Origin: G963678255 sp963678255
GTDB lineage: Bacteria; Cloacimonadota; Cloacimonadia; Cloacimonadales; WRIO01
Direction: 5' to 3'
Length of the DNA: 64,000 nt
NCBI GenBank assembly: GCA_963678255.2
Contig: CAXXTW010000001.1
Span: 620,001-684,000 of the forward strand
The notes beneath the pieces were generated by a model that saw only the letters and a program-made list of their open reading frames with translations, searched no databases and was not told the DNA's origin. The position numbers were made by a program, and so were the translations under genes. This document shows positions 8,949 to 17,756 of the stretch, one piece after another. The first letter of the stretch is position 1. Each line of letters opens with the position of its first letter.

Positions 8949-9494
8949 ATGCGTGTAATCATGGACTGGGAAAAAACAAAATACCCTAAAGGCGGTAAAC
9001 AAGATGGTATAGTTTATTGCTACAGTTCCTATGGAAATGCCTGTGTCGGTAGGAATTACGTTCCTGTTCCCTTTATGAAACAAAATGCTAATATTATCTC
9101 AATGGAAAAACTCACCCTTTCTATTTGGAAGATCCTGCCTCAACGTTTTAAAAACGATCTGAAAATCTATGCTATGAAATATAAAACCCAAGATCCCAAA
9201 TTAAGAAGGAAATTCCTCAACTGCTATGGTATATTTCTCAAGATTATGCATAAAATTGAAAAGGACTATCAATTCTCCAAAATAAAAAATTCAGGTTATG
9301 ATCTTTATCAAAAAATCTTTGGCTCTTTATCTGTTGCTGATTTCATCAATATGAATTATCTGCCTAAAATCAAAAAATATCATCATCTCACAGCTAGATT
9401 AATACAAATAACCTATGAATATATTGAGGATTACAAATCCCTTATAGATCTTTTTATCCATCAAAATCAACTTCTTTCAGCCCCTTTTGGTTAG
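8949..9494 (+). CDS. Protein of unknown function (181 aa), with a decayed relative near 32.9 kb
   Basis: A basic, soluble protein with no signal peptide. Near the N-terminus it has a short GN-x-CVGR-x-YVPVP segment, reminiscent of small proteins with a 'GxxVGR' head, then a helical body. I chose the ATG at 8949 (AGAGG five bases upstream) because the fragment at 32914 begins with the same MR-x-IMDW sequence. GTG and ATG codons just upstream, at 8943 and 8946, are less likely. I do not recognise a family or function. A shared start sequence with a broken copy suggests a multi-copy accessory gene. Confidence 0.6.
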   Translation: MRVIMDWEKTKYPKGGKQDGIVYCYSSYGNACVGRNYVPVPFMKQNANIISMEKLTLSIWKILPQRFKNDLKIYAMKYKTQDPKLRRKFLNCYGIFLKIMHKIEKDYQFSKIKNSGYDLYQKIFGSLSVADFINMNYLPKIKKYHHLTARLIQITYEYIEDYKSLIDLFIHQNQLLSAPFG

Positions 9495-9662
9495 CTATTA
9501 GCTCTCTTTTTGTAAATATTACTTTGTAAGCTACATTATTTTCGCTCCGCACGCTTCTTGTTTGCAGATAATTAGGAGTAATCTGGAAGTTTTCACAACT
9601 AAACTCAAATCAACAAGCTCTCTACAAAAGGCTAACTACACCGCAGTCATAGATCCAGCTTT

Positions 9663-9680
9663 TTTTAGGATATCCTAAAA
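9663..9680. promoter_or_regulatory. 18-bp perfect palindrome, candidate operator
   Basis: TTTTAGGATATCCTAAAA is self-complementary and sits 15 bases before the -35 box of the 2-oxoacid oxidoreductase operon. An activator or repressor site is inferred. Confidence 0.45.
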
Positions 9681-9695
9681 CTTTAAATAATTTAT

Positions 9696-9724
9696 TTGAC
9701 AATAACAAGTTTAAGAGTTATTTA
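9696..9724 (+). promoter_or_regulatory. Promoter of the 9.7-12.8 kb operon
   Basis: TTGACA at 9696-9701, 17 bases, TATTTA at 9719-9724. The first start codon lies about 20 bases beyond the expected transcript start. Confidence 0.65.
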
Positions 9725-9751
9725 AGAATTATCCAGATTTATGGAGGTTTT

Positions 9752-11398
9752 ATGCCAACAATATTAATAGCCGGAAAAGCAGGTGAGGGCGTTAAGAAAG
9801 CAAGCTCAATTCTGGCTGAGCAGTTAAATCAAATTGGTTACAAGTGCTTCCAATATGATGATTATCAATCTGTCATTAAAGGAGGACATAATTTTTCTCT
9901 GATAACTTTTGAAAGAAAAGCTGTTTATAGTTGTTATCAGCAGGCAGACATTGCTTTTTTTACAGATAAAGAAAGTTTAAAAATACATCAGGAAAGGATT
10001 CAAGATAATACTTTAATCATCATTAATTGTCCTGAAGAAATGAAAAAAGCCGTTTGTATAGATTTTAAAAAGAGTTTCTCAGAAAATCAAATTGAAGAAT
10101 CCTTTTATGGTGTTACTGCTATTACTATTGTTTTAAAGTTAATTGGTTATTCAAAAGAAAAAATTATTGAAGTAATAGAGCATTCTTTTAAACGAGATCA
10201 ATCGAGAAATCAAATTGTTTCTGAGATTTCTCTTTCCTTAATGTACGATGAATTTAATTATGATTTAAAACAGCATAAACCAGTAACCTCACGATTTTAT
10301 TCTGGGAATAGTTTAATCGCATTAGGCTTGATAGCTGGTGGCTTAGATTATTATACTGGTTATCCCATGACACCTGCTTCAACCATACTGCATTATTTAG
10401 CTAAGAAGAAGGATGAATTTGGGATTATTGTACAACATGCAGAGAGTGAGCTTGCCTCGGTGAATATGGCAATAGGCGCTGCTTTTTCAGGTGCCAGAGC
10501 TGCAACAGGGAGTAGTGGGGGTGGTATTTGTTTAATGGTTGAAGCCTTTTCAATGGCTGGAATGACTGAAACCCCTTTGGTGTTAATAAATTCTTCAAGA
10601 CCAGGACCTGCCACAGGTATGTCAACCTATTCAGCTCAATCTGACTTAAAATTTATTTTAAATATGGGTCATGGCGAGTTTCCCAGAATTGTAGCCAGTC
10701 CTGTTAACTTTGAAGATGCATTTTTTCTGTCAGCAGAATTGATGGATTTAGCTTGGAAATTTCAAGTCCCTACCGTCTTATTAACTGAGAAACATTTATC
10801 CGAATCCATGATGAATGTTGATATTGATTTAAATGATTATAACCCAATAACTACAGAATTTTCTGACGATGATAATTATCTGAGATACAAAATTTCAGAA
10901 GATGGACTTTCTCCTTTAGCTTTTCCTCCTTCTAAATCGATGATCAAATGGAATAGTAATGAGCATTTAGAAAATGGTGTACGGACAGACCAAGCTCAAG
11001 AAGCACTTCAAATGATAGAAAAAAGAGTAAGAAAAGGTAATTATTTAAAAGCCTATATCAATGAGAATATCAAGATGATTGATATGATTGGAAATGAAGG
11101 ATTTTTACTTCTCACTTATGGTTCAACTGGCCTGTCTGTGAGAGAATCTGTAAAGCATTTAGAGTTTAATTGCAGAATTGTACAGATACGATACTTAGAA
11201 CCTTTTCCAAAGGAACAATTGGACGAGATATTAACTGAACCTTTTATTGTAATAGAACAAAGTATAACTGGTCTTTTTGCTGAATTAATCAAGGAGAAAA
11301 CGGGTAGAATAGCTAAAAGTGTTATCAAGCGATATGACGGACGTCCTTTTGATCCTCTTGAACTTGCTAAAGAGATTAAGGAGAGAATCAATGCCTAA
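9752..11398 (+). CDS. 2-oxoacid:ferredoxin oxidoreductase, fused gamma-alpha subunit
   Basis: Part of an enzyme that oxidatively decarboxylates a 2-oxoacid to its acyl-CoA while reducing ferredoxin. Residues about 1-180 form the gamma domain (GKAGEGV at 7-13, then the 'YQSVIKGGHNFS' block). Residues about 190-548 are the alpha chain, with YTGYPMTPAST, GSSGGG and SSRPGPATGMST motifs. Gamma-alpha fusions of this kind are known in archaea and anaerobic bacteria. The beta subunit overlaps it by 8 bases. No ferredoxin-like delta subunit is encoded with it, unlike the korDABC operon 3 kb downstream. Which 2-oxoacid it uses cannot be read from sequence. Confidence 0.92.
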   Translation: MPTILIAGKAGEGVKKASSILAEQLNQIGYKCFQYDDYQSVIKGGHNFSLITFERKAVYSCYQQADIAFFTDKESLKIHQERIQDNTLIIINCPEEMKKAVCIDFKKSFSENQIEESFYGVTAITIVLKLIGYSKEKIIEVIEHSFKRDQSRNQIVSEISLSLMYDEFNYDLKQHKPVTSRFYSGNSLIALGLIAGGLDYYTGYPMTPASTILHYLAKKKDEFGIIVQHAESELASVNMAIGAAFSGARAATGSSGGGICLMVEAFSMAGMTETPLVLINSSRPGPATGMSTYSAQSDLKFILNMGHGEFPRIVASPVNFEDAFFLSAELMDLAWKFQVPTVLLTEKHLSESMMNVDIDLNDYNPITTEFSDDDNYLRYKISEDGLSPLAFPPSKSMIKWNSNEHLENGVRTDQAQEALQMIEKRVRKGNYLKAYINENIKMIDMIGNEGFLLLTYGSTGLSVRESVKHLEFNCRIVQIRYLEPFPKEQLDEILTEPFIVIEQSITGLFAELIKEKTGRIAKSVIKRYDGRPFDPLELAKEIKERINA

Positions 11399-12224
11399 TA
11401 GACTCACTCAAAAAAAGAATACATGGTGTAGTGGATGTGGTAATTTTGGAATATTAAATGCCGTACAAAAAGCCTTTGATCTTTTTGAAAATGAAACTAA
11501 TAATGGAGAAAGTTTAGTCATGACCTCTGGAATTGGTTGTCATGGTAAAATTTTTGATTATTTAAACACTTCAGGTTTTTATTCTCTTCATGGCAGAGCT
11601 ATTGCAACAGCTCAGGGGATAAAACTAGGGAATCCAAATCTAAATGTAATTATGTTTGGAGGAGACGGAGACTCAATGGGTGAAGGTCTGGAACATACTT
11701 TGTTTGCAGCAAAAAGAAATGAGAATATCACTTTAATCCTCCATAATAATGGAGTTTATGGTTTAACAACTGGTCAGTTTTCGCCTTTGAGTAAAATTGG
11801 GTATAAGGGTCCCTCAACACCTTTTGGTAATCCTGAAAGTCCGTTTATACCAATACCCATGATATTAGAAGCTGGAGCAAGTTTTGTTGCTCGTGCTTAT
11901 TCTGCAAAGATCAATGATTTGAGTCAATTAATTCTCAGAGGGATCAAACATAAAGGATTTTCCTTTATAGAGGTTTTACAGCCATGTGTGAGTTTTAATA
12001 ATACTTATCAATATTATAATGAAAAAATTAAGCCACTGGAAAAGACAAATTTAACTTTTGAAGAAGCTTATTTATTCAGTAAATCAATAGATCCAATATA
12101 CACAGGATTATTTTATCAGATCGGAAAACCTGTATATAGTGATCAGGTGATTCCTGAAAATTACCATCCTGAAGAGAGAAAAAAACAAGAAAAAAGAATT
12201 TCAGCATTAAGAAAATATTTCTAA
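11391..12224 (+). CDS. 2-oxoacid:ferredoxin oxidoreductase, beta subunit
   Basis: Thiamine-diphosphate-binding partner of the preceding subunit (277 residues). It has the NTWCSGCGNFGI and SGIGCHGKI cysteine motifs expected to hold a 4Fe-4S cluster. The thiamine-diphosphate site runs from GGDGDSMGEG to NNGVYGLTTGQ. The ATG at 11391 overlaps the end of the alpha gene and has AAGGAGAGA just before it, so I prefer it to the longer in-frame start at 11319 inside the alpha gene. It is followed 9 bases later by the adenosyltransferase gene. Confidence 0.92.
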   Translation: MPNRLTQKKNTWCSGCGNFGILNAVQKAFDLFENETNNGESLVMTSGIGCHGKIFDYLNTSGFYSLHGRAIATAQGIKLGNPNLNVIMFGGDGDSMGEGLEHTLFAAKRNENITLILHNNGVYGLTTGQFSPLSKIGYKGPSTPFGNPESPFIPIPMILEAGASFVARAYSAKINDLSQLILRGIKHKGFSFIEVLQPCVSFNNTYQYYNEKIKPLEKTNLTFEEAYLFSKSIDPIYTGLFYQIGKPVYSDQVIPENYHPEERKKQEKRISALRKYF

Positions 12225-12233
12225 GGAGCAGTT

Positions 12234-12770
12234 ATGTCTATATCAACAAAAACTGGAGATAAAGGAACGACTTCTTTATGGTCGGGAGAAAGAGTCTCTA
12301 AAGATGACTTAAGAGTAGAAGCTTATGGAACCGTTGACGAATTAGATTCTCACTTAGGTGAATCAAAACATTACGTTAAGATAGAGAGGGTAAAAGAGAT
12401 CATTGAAAGAGTACAGAATGATTTAATGAAAGTAATGGGAGAGTTAGCTTCATTAAGCAAAGAATATAGCCTCCCTTTAAAACTGGAAGATATTAACTGG
12501 TTGACTGATTGTGTCCATAGTTTTGAAGTAGATGTTCAGTTGAAAGGGTTTGTCATTCCAGGAAATACGATTCAGTCTGCAAAGCTTGATATTTGCAGAA
12601 CAATTACCAGACGAGCAGAACGTCGAATCATTGAATTAAGTCATGAATCTGAGGTCAATACGTTAGTTATTCAGTATATGAATCGATTATCGGATTTATG
12701 TTTTATTATGGCAAGAGCTGAGGAGAAATTAGTTGGTATGATTAAATGTAAATTGGATAAGGATTGTTGA
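12234..12770 (+). CDS. Cob(I)alamin adenosyltransferase, PduO type
   Basis: Transfers the adenosyl group of ATP to reduced cobalamin, making adenosylcobalamin. The N-terminal ATP loop TKTGDKGTTSL (residues 5-15) and the helical-bundle motif RTITRRAERR identify the PduO-type family; 178 residues is the usual length. It is the last gene of the operon with the 2-oxoacid oxidoreductase (9-base gap, ribosome site AAGGAG). Lysine 5,6-aminomutase, encoded at 59.8-62.2 kb, needs this cofactor. Methylmalonyl-CoA mutase, implied by the epimerase at 17.8 kb, would need it too. Confidence 0.92.
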   Translation: MSISTKTGDKGTTSLWSGERVSKDDLRVEAYGTVDELDSHLGESKHYVKIERVKEIIERVQNDLMKVMGELASLSKEYSLPLKLEDINWLTDCVHSFEVDVQLKGFVIPGNTIQSAKLDICRTITRRAERRIIELSHESEVNTLVIQYMNRLSDLCFIMARAEEKLVGMIKCKLDKDC

Positions 12771-12786
12771 TTTAATAGAATAAAAA

Positions 12787-12814
12787 AAAGAGCTGGCTAT
12801 AAAGTCAGCTCTTT
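12787..12814 (-). terminator. Terminator between converging genes
   Basis: A 12-bp stem with one G-T pair and loop ATAA. On the minus strand it is followed by eight T, so it mainly ends the lipoprotein gene. It may also slow the rightward operon. Confidence 0.8.
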
Positions 12815-12831
12815 GTATATTGAAAATTTGT

Positions 12832-13380
12832 TTATTTACCGCTGGTCTCTTTTTCTAATTCTTCAAATGACTGAGTAGCTCTAAAACGATTGTAAAGAGC
12901 TTCTTCTTTTTTAATGCGATCCACTAAAGATTTGTTTACATCAGCTTTTGGAATGCCATATTGTATAAAAGCCATATAGCGATTGTTTTCCATGGTATAG
13001 ACATCTCTTTTTGTGATAGTAGCTCCATTAAATTTTTGATTTGCAATAATTTTTGTGGCTGTTTCAGTTAATGCAGTCACTTCAGGATTGTCAACTCCTG
13101 CTTCAGACATAAAGTTTTTGGTCATAGTTTTGACATGAGTTTCAATGCGGACAGCAGCTTCAGCGATTGCATTTGCTCCTGCAGCTTGTTCAGCCATGTT
13201 TCGATTTGTTTTTTCCGCATTACCATAAGTGAACATATACGTGTCATTTTCTGTTTCCTGACCATACCATGCTGGTTCGAAAGCTTTTTTGGGTTCTTTA
13301 GCTGCATTGTTTCCGCCACAAGCTGAAAGAATAAGACCCGTTAAAACAATGAGTAAAATCATCATTGTGCTTAATTTCAT
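12832..13380 (-). CDS. LPP20-like lipoprotein
   Basis: A 182-residue protein with a lipoprotein signal (MKLSTMMILLIVLTGLILSACGG), lipidated at the cysteine in SAC. The mature part has the LPP20-type pattern: an AEPAWY-like start (FEPAWYGQ), an alanine-rich helix (EQAAGANAIAEAAVRI), then strands ending in 'ENNRYMAFIQYGI'. The ATG at 13380 has a perfect GGAGG 6 bases upstream; an earlier in-frame ATG at 13446 lies inside the promoter. Function is not known beyond envelope location. Confidence 0.8.
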   Translation of the reverse strand: MKLSTMMILLIVLTGLILSACGGNNAAKEPKKAFEPAWYGQETENDTYMFTYGNAEKTNRNMAEQAAGANAIAEAAVRIETHVKTMTKNFMSEAGVDNPEVTALTETATKIIANQKFNGATITKRDVYTMENNRYMAFIQYGIPKADVNKSLVDRIKKEEALYNRFRATQSFEELEKETSGK

Positions 13381-13416
13381 AGTTACCTCCAAATTTTTGA
13401 TTTTAAATATCATTCC

Positions 13417-13446
13417 ATCATATGATGGTTTTCTGATTTGTGTCAA
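13417..13446 (-). promoter_or_regulatory. Promoter of the LPP20-like gene with an overlapping palindrome
   Basis: Minus strand: TTGACA (13446-13441), 18 bases, TATGAT (13422-13417). The -10 box lies within CCATCATATGATGG (13415-13428), a perfect 14-bp palindrome that could be a repressor site. Confidence 0.6.
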
Positions 13447-13670
13447 GATTTTTTCTGATATTTTTCTAGTTATATAGTTATTTATCAGCTAAGTGATTGA
13501 TTTTTTGCTATTTTGAATATATTTTAAAAAAGAAAAATGAGAATTTTCTTATAAGAATATTTATAAAAAAGTACATTCTATGATTAGAATTGAAATAACT
13601 TGCAGAAAAAATTAACAAAATTATTATCGCTTCTTATGAATAGATCAAAAATTGCTGGAAAAGAGGATTT

Positions 13671-14441
13671 ATGAGATCTCATCTCTTACTATTTATATTT
13701 CTTAGTTTTTTTGGGTTGTTATACTCAGACGTTTATAAGATTTATCCAATTGTTGATGGCTCTGTAGTTGCAGGCTCTGCTGAGGTGATCTATTTAACAG
13801 TTAAATATGATCGTAAAGATCTTTTCTATAAAGATCAGAAGATTGAAGGTTTTTCTACTGATCGAATGAATTTTTTAGATAAAACAGCCACTGATAACTG
13901 GTCGATGAAGAGTTCAAACATCAGTGATTATCTGTTAACAGGGATGGCATTAAGTCCATTTTTATTATATAGTTCACGAGATATTCGCGACGATAAAGGT
14001 GATATCGGTGTTTTATATTTGGAAGCTGTTATGGTTAATGGAGCAATAACTCAAATGATTAAAAATACAGTAAAACGAAAAAGACCCTACTTATATAACG
14101 AGGAAGTCCCTTACTCCCAAAAAATGCAAACAGATGCCTATCGTTCTTTTATTTCAGGGCATACTTCAACAGTTTTTATGTCAGCAGTTTTTACTATAAG
14201 GGTTTTAAAAGACTATAATATTAATCATGATACAAGGCAATATGTTCAAACAGCTTTGCTAAGTACTGCCATATTAACAGGGTATTTACGTTATCAAGCA
14301 GGTAAGCACTTTCCGACAGATATAATAGCCGGATCAATCATTGGAAGTGCTGTGGGTTATGCGATTCCTGAGATTCATAAAAAAAATAATGAGAAAAACA
14401 ATATCAGGTTATATCCCCTAAGAATTGGTCTTAATTTTTAA
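13671..14441 (+). CDS. Exported PAP2-family phosphatase
   Basis: An acid phosphatase of the PAP2 superfamily, probably acting on lipid or undecaprenyl phosphates at the membrane. The three signature motifs are complete: K131-x6-R138-P139, S162-G163-H164, and R207-x5-H213-x3-D217. A signal peptide or membrane anchor is at 1-19, and further hydrophobic segments flank the motifs. It is 256 residues long, starting at ATG with AGAGG upstream. It is divergent from the lipoprotein gene and stands alone. The exact substrate is not predictable. Confidence 0.85.
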   Translation: MRSHLLLFIFLSFFGLLYSDVYKIYPIVDGSVVAGSAEVIYLTVKYDRKDLFYKDQKIEGFSTDRMNFLDKTATDNWSMKSSNISDYLLTGMALSPFLLYSSRDIRDDKGDIGVLYLEAVMVNGAITQMIKNTVKRKRPYLYNEEVPYSQKMQTDAYRSFISGHTSTVFMSAVFTIRVLKDYNINHDTRQYVQTALLSTAILTGYLRYQAGKHFPTDIIAGSIIGSAVGYAIPEIHKKNNEKNNIRLYPLRIGLNF

Positions 14442-14722
14442 ACTTTCAAAAAATTCTGTAAGGTAAGGTTACGTTAAGTCCTCAGCATAAAAGTAAATAT
14501 CATTTTTATTGAGACAGATTAATAAAAAATGTTAAAACACAATAAGACAATAAACAAATAATTTAGAAAATTTAATCATCCATGTAACTCAGGACAGGAC
14601 TGTATTAGCAGTATTTTTTGTAAGTTATTAAAATGATATAAAAAAAATAAATACAAAAAACTTGCTCATTTTTAAGAGATTATAACATTTGTTCTTATTG
14701 ACATAATGATTTGGAGGCTAGG

Positions 14723-15022
14723 ATGTCTGAGAAGATGGTCAAGTCCAAAGATGGACAGATATTGACAGACGGCGATGCACGAGAGTTGATGGAAGTCGAA
14801 GTCACAGAAGAAAAAGAAAATGTGGACTACAAAAAATCACCCGTGTACATTTATTACGAATGGTGTAAAAAGTGTGGTATCTGTGTTGCATTTTGTCCTA
14901 CAAAGTGTTTAGGCAGAAAAGCAGACGGAACTCCTTTTGTTGAGTTTCCCGAGAAATGTATTCACTGTGAAACTTGCGATCGCTTATGCCCTGATTTTGC
15001 GATCACCGGGGCAAAACGATAA
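14723..15022 (+). CDS. korD: 2-oxoacid:ferredoxin oxidoreductase, ferredoxin-like delta subunit
   Basis: A 99-residue two-cluster ferredoxin that passes electrons out of the KorABC enzyme. Two 4Fe-4S motifs are present: CKKCGICVAFCP and CIHCETCDRLCP. The ATG at 14723 has GGAGG five bases upstream; an in-frame TTG at 14711 would overlap that site and is rejected. It is first of four tightly packed genes, with 11 bases to korA. Confidence 0.93.
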   Translation: MSEKMVKSKDGQILTDGDARELMEVEVTEEKENVDYKKSPVYIYYEWCKKCGICVAFCPTKCLGRKADGTPFVEFPEKCIHCETCDRLCPDFAITGAKR

Positions 15023-15033
15023 GGAGGATTAAC

Positions 15034-16239
15034 ATGGCAAAAAAAGAAAAACAAGTTGTACAAGAAAATCAAATTGAAAATGTAGAAGTAAAAGAAACAG
15101 ATATTCGTAAAGTCGTATTAATGCAAGGTAATGAAGCTGTAGCTATGGGTGCATTAGCTGCAGGATTAAATTTCTATGCTGGATATCCCATTACACCTTC
15201 AACTGAGATTGCAGAGATACTCTCTAGTGAATTACCAAAACGAAATGGTAAATTTATTCAAATGGAAGATGAAATTGCCAGTATTTGTGCTATTATTGGT
15301 GCTTCTTTAGCAGGAGCTAAATCCATGACTGCTACCAGTGGTCCCGGATTTTCTTTGATGCAGGAAGGTATTGGATATGCTAAGATTACTGAAACGCCTT
15401 GTGTGGTTGTTGACGTGCAAAGAGGTGGTCCAAGTACGGGTCTTCCCACCAAACCATCACAGAGTGATATTATGCAGTCAAAATGGGGTTCACATGGCGA
15501 TGCTCCTGCGATTGTCCTTTATCCCCATACTGTAAAAGAGTGTTATGAATTAGCTATTCGTGCGATAAATTTATCAGAAAAATACAGAACCTGCGTTACT
15601 TTATTATTGGATGAAGTATTAGGACATATGCGTGAAGCTGTGAGACTTCCTGATATTTCAAATATCAGAATCATAAACAGATTGAAACCAACCGTTCCTC
15701 CTGAGTGGTATAAACATTATGATGAAAATCAAAAGTATTTGTCGCCTGTTGCCAGTTATGGAGAAGGGTATCGTTTTCATGTGACTGGTTTAGCCCATGA
15801 TGCTTTAGGTTTCCCAACTAATAAAGCATCTGAAGTTGCAACTATGATGAAAAGATTAAAATGCAAGATCACACATAATATGCGTGATTTAGTACAGATA
15901 GAAAGTTATATGATGGAAGATGCAAATATTGCAATATTTGCTGCAGGAATATGTGCTCGTTCAGCAAAAGCAGCAATCAAACTAGCTCGTGACTATGGAT
16001 TAAAAGTTGGATTATTACGTCCAATCACTATCTGGCCCTTCCCTGATGATGCTGTTCGTAAGATGTTACGTGACGTGGACACAGTTATTGTGCCTGAATT
16101 AAATGAAGGTCAATTGATCCATGAATTACAACGCTTAACCAAAGATAAGGCTGATGGGAAATTAATCCCTATTCAGCGAGTAGATGGAGAAATGATTACT
16201 CCCAATGACATATTTTCTGTAATTAAGGAGGTACATTAA
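15034..16239 (+). CDS. korA: 2-oxoacid:ferredoxin oxidoreductase, alpha subunit
   Basis: Alpha chain of the four-subunit enzyme (401 residues). After a charged tail of about 25 residues come the pyrimidine-binding domain motifs FYAGYPITPSTE, QMEDEIAS, SGPGFSLMQEG and QRGGPSTGLPTKPSQSD, then domain II ending in a transketolase-C-like region. Homology is to KorA/VorB-type chains. 2-oxoglutarate is the most likely substrate by family, but branched-chain 2-oxoacids are possible. The ribosome site is AAGGAGG. Confidence 0.92.
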   Translation: MAKKEKQVVQENQIENVEVKETDIRKVVLMQGNEAVAMGALAAGLNFYAGYPITPSTEIAEILSSELPKRNGKFIQMEDEIASICAIIGASLAGAKSMTATSGPGFSLMQEGIGYAKITETPCVVVDVQRGGPSTGLPTKPSQSDIMQSKWGSHGDAPAIVLYPHTVKECYELAIRAINLSEKYRTCVTLLLDEVLGHMREAVRLPDISNIRIINRLKPTVPPEWYKHYDENQKYLSPVASYGEGYRFHVTGLAHDALGFPTNKASEVATMMKRLKCKITHNMRDLVQIESYMMEDANIAIFAAGICARSAKAAIKLARDYGLKVGLLRPITIWPFPDDAVRKMLRDVDTVIVPELNEGQLIHELQRLTKDKADGKLIPIQRVDGEMITPNDIFSVIKEVH

Positions 16240-16240
16240 G

Positions 16241-17086
16241 ATGGCTAATATACCACAACGCGTGATTCATAAATATTTAAGACACAATAAAAAATTCCCT
16301 CATGTATGGTGTGCAGGCTGTAGTAATGGCATTGTATTGGGAGATATCATTCGTGCAATAGCCGAACTGAATTTAGACAGAGATGGGATCACTATGGTAT
16401 CAGGTATTGGATGTTCATCAAGAATGCCTGTTTATGTTGATTTTAATACCTTACATACTTTACACGGTCGTGCCATTCCCTTTGCAACAGGGGTTAAGTT
16501 TCAAAAACCTGAACAAAAAGTAATCGTTGTTACTGGAGATGGAGATGCGACAGCTATTGGTGGTAATCATTTTATTCATGCTTGTCGTAGAAACATAGAT
16601 ATTACCGTTATTCTGGTAAATAATAATATTTACGGAATGACAGGTGGTCAATATTCTCCTACGACTCCAACTGGAGATCGAGCTACTACCTGTCCTTATG
16701 GAAACATTGATCCTGTATTTGATATTTGTGAATTAGCCATGGGAGCAGGAGCAACTTTTGTTGCTCGTACTACTGCTTTTCATGCAATTGAAGCTCAATC
16801 CATTATAAAACAAGCTTTAGAACACAAAGGTTTTTCATTAGTTGAAGTAGTTTCAGCATGCCCTGTAATTTATGGTCGCTTAAACCGTAAGGGTGGTCCT
16901 GCCGAAATGATGAAACAAATGAGAGACAATTCTGTGCCATTACAAGCTGTTGCTAAAATGACTGCTGAGCAACTTGAAGGTAAGATTGTTCGTGGTATCC
17001 TGAGAAATGTTCAGAAACCAGAGTATTGTGAAGCTTTTGCTAATTTATGCAGTCAGTTTAAAACCGAAGAGGAGGCCTCAAAATGA
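16241..17086 (+). CDS. korB: 2-oxoacid:ferredoxin oxidoreductase, beta subunit
   Basis: Thiamine-diphosphate subunit (281 residues). HVWCAGCSNGI and SGIGCSSRMP carry the cluster cysteines. GDGDATAIGGNH through NNNIYGMTGGQ is the thiamine-diphosphate/metal site, and ACPVIYGRLN is typical of KorB. It starts one base after korA stops and overlaps korC by four bases (ATGA), indicating translational coupling. Confidence 0.93.
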   Translation: MANIPQRVIHKYLRHNKKFPHVWCAGCSNGIVLGDIIRAIAELNLDRDGITMVSGIGCSSRMPVYVDFNTLHTLHGRAIPFATGVKFQKPEQKVIVVTGDGDATAIGGNHFIHACRRNIDITVILVNNNIYGMTGGQYSPTTPTGDRATTCPYGNIDPVFDICELAMGAGATFVARTTAFHAIEAQSIIKQALEHKGFSLVEVVSACPVIYGRLNRKGGPAEMMKQMRDNSVPLQAVAKMTAEQLEGKIVRGILRNVQKPEYCEAFANLCSQFKTEEEASK

Positions 17087-17631
17087 CAAAAGAATTTCGT
17101 AAAGAAGTGCGTTTTAGTGGCAGTGGCGGTCAAGGTTTAATCTTAGATGGTATTGTATTGGCTAGAGCAGGTGTTTTAGATCATTATAAAGTTACTCAAA
17201 CTCAGAGCTATGGACCTGAATCTCGAGGAGGTTCCTCTAGAGCCGATACCATCATCTCTGAAGGAGATATTCATTTTCCAGAAGCTCAGAATCTCGATAT
17301 ACTCATTGCTTTAACTCAACAAGCTTGTGATAAGTTCATCTTTGAGTTAAAAGAAGATGGAATTTTAATCGTAGATTCTGGATTGGTAAAGAATATTTCT
17401 GCCTCTGTTGGAGAAACTTATGAAGTTCCTTTTTCAGAGATTGCGTTGGAAAAACTCGGTACAGACTTACCAATGAATATCTTAGCTTTATCTTTTATGG
17501 TTCGAGCTACAAAAATAGTAAGTGAAAAATCATTAGAACAAGCTATCAGAAATTCTGTTAAACCCGCTCATATCGATTTAAATATGAATGCTATGAAATT
17601 GGGTTTTGAACTGGTAGATCAGTATAAATAA
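17083..17631 (+). CDS. korC: 2-oxoacid:ferredoxin oxidoreductase, gamma subunit
   Basis: Gamma chain (182 residues) with the coenzyme-A-side fold: SGSGGQGLILDG at the N-terminus and TQSYGPESRGGSSRAD, the classic gamma signature. It completes the korDABC set and is followed by a strong terminator. Confidence 0.93.
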   Translation: MTKEFRKEVRFSGSGGQGLILDGIVLARAGVLDHYKVTQTQSYGPESRGGSSRADTIISEGDIHFPEAQNLDILIALTQQACDKFIFELKEDGILIVDSGLVKNISASVGETYEVPFSEIALEKLGTDLPMNILALSFMVRATKIVSEKSLEQAIRNSVKPAHIDLNMNAMKLGFELVDQYK

Positions 17632-17647
17632 TCATTTCAATAATTGT

Positions 17648-17675
17648 AAATGCCTGCTTTATGCAGGCATTTTTT
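17648..17675 (+). terminator. Terminator of korDABC
   Basis: A ten-bp stem (AAATGCCTGC with its complement), loop TTTAT, followed by T-run. Confidence 0.92.
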
Positions 17676-17756
17676 GTAATGAAATTAAGGATGGATTAAC
17701 AACCTCCTTACAAAAGTCTTATAAGGTTTCATAGTGAAACTGAAAGGAGAATAGGC

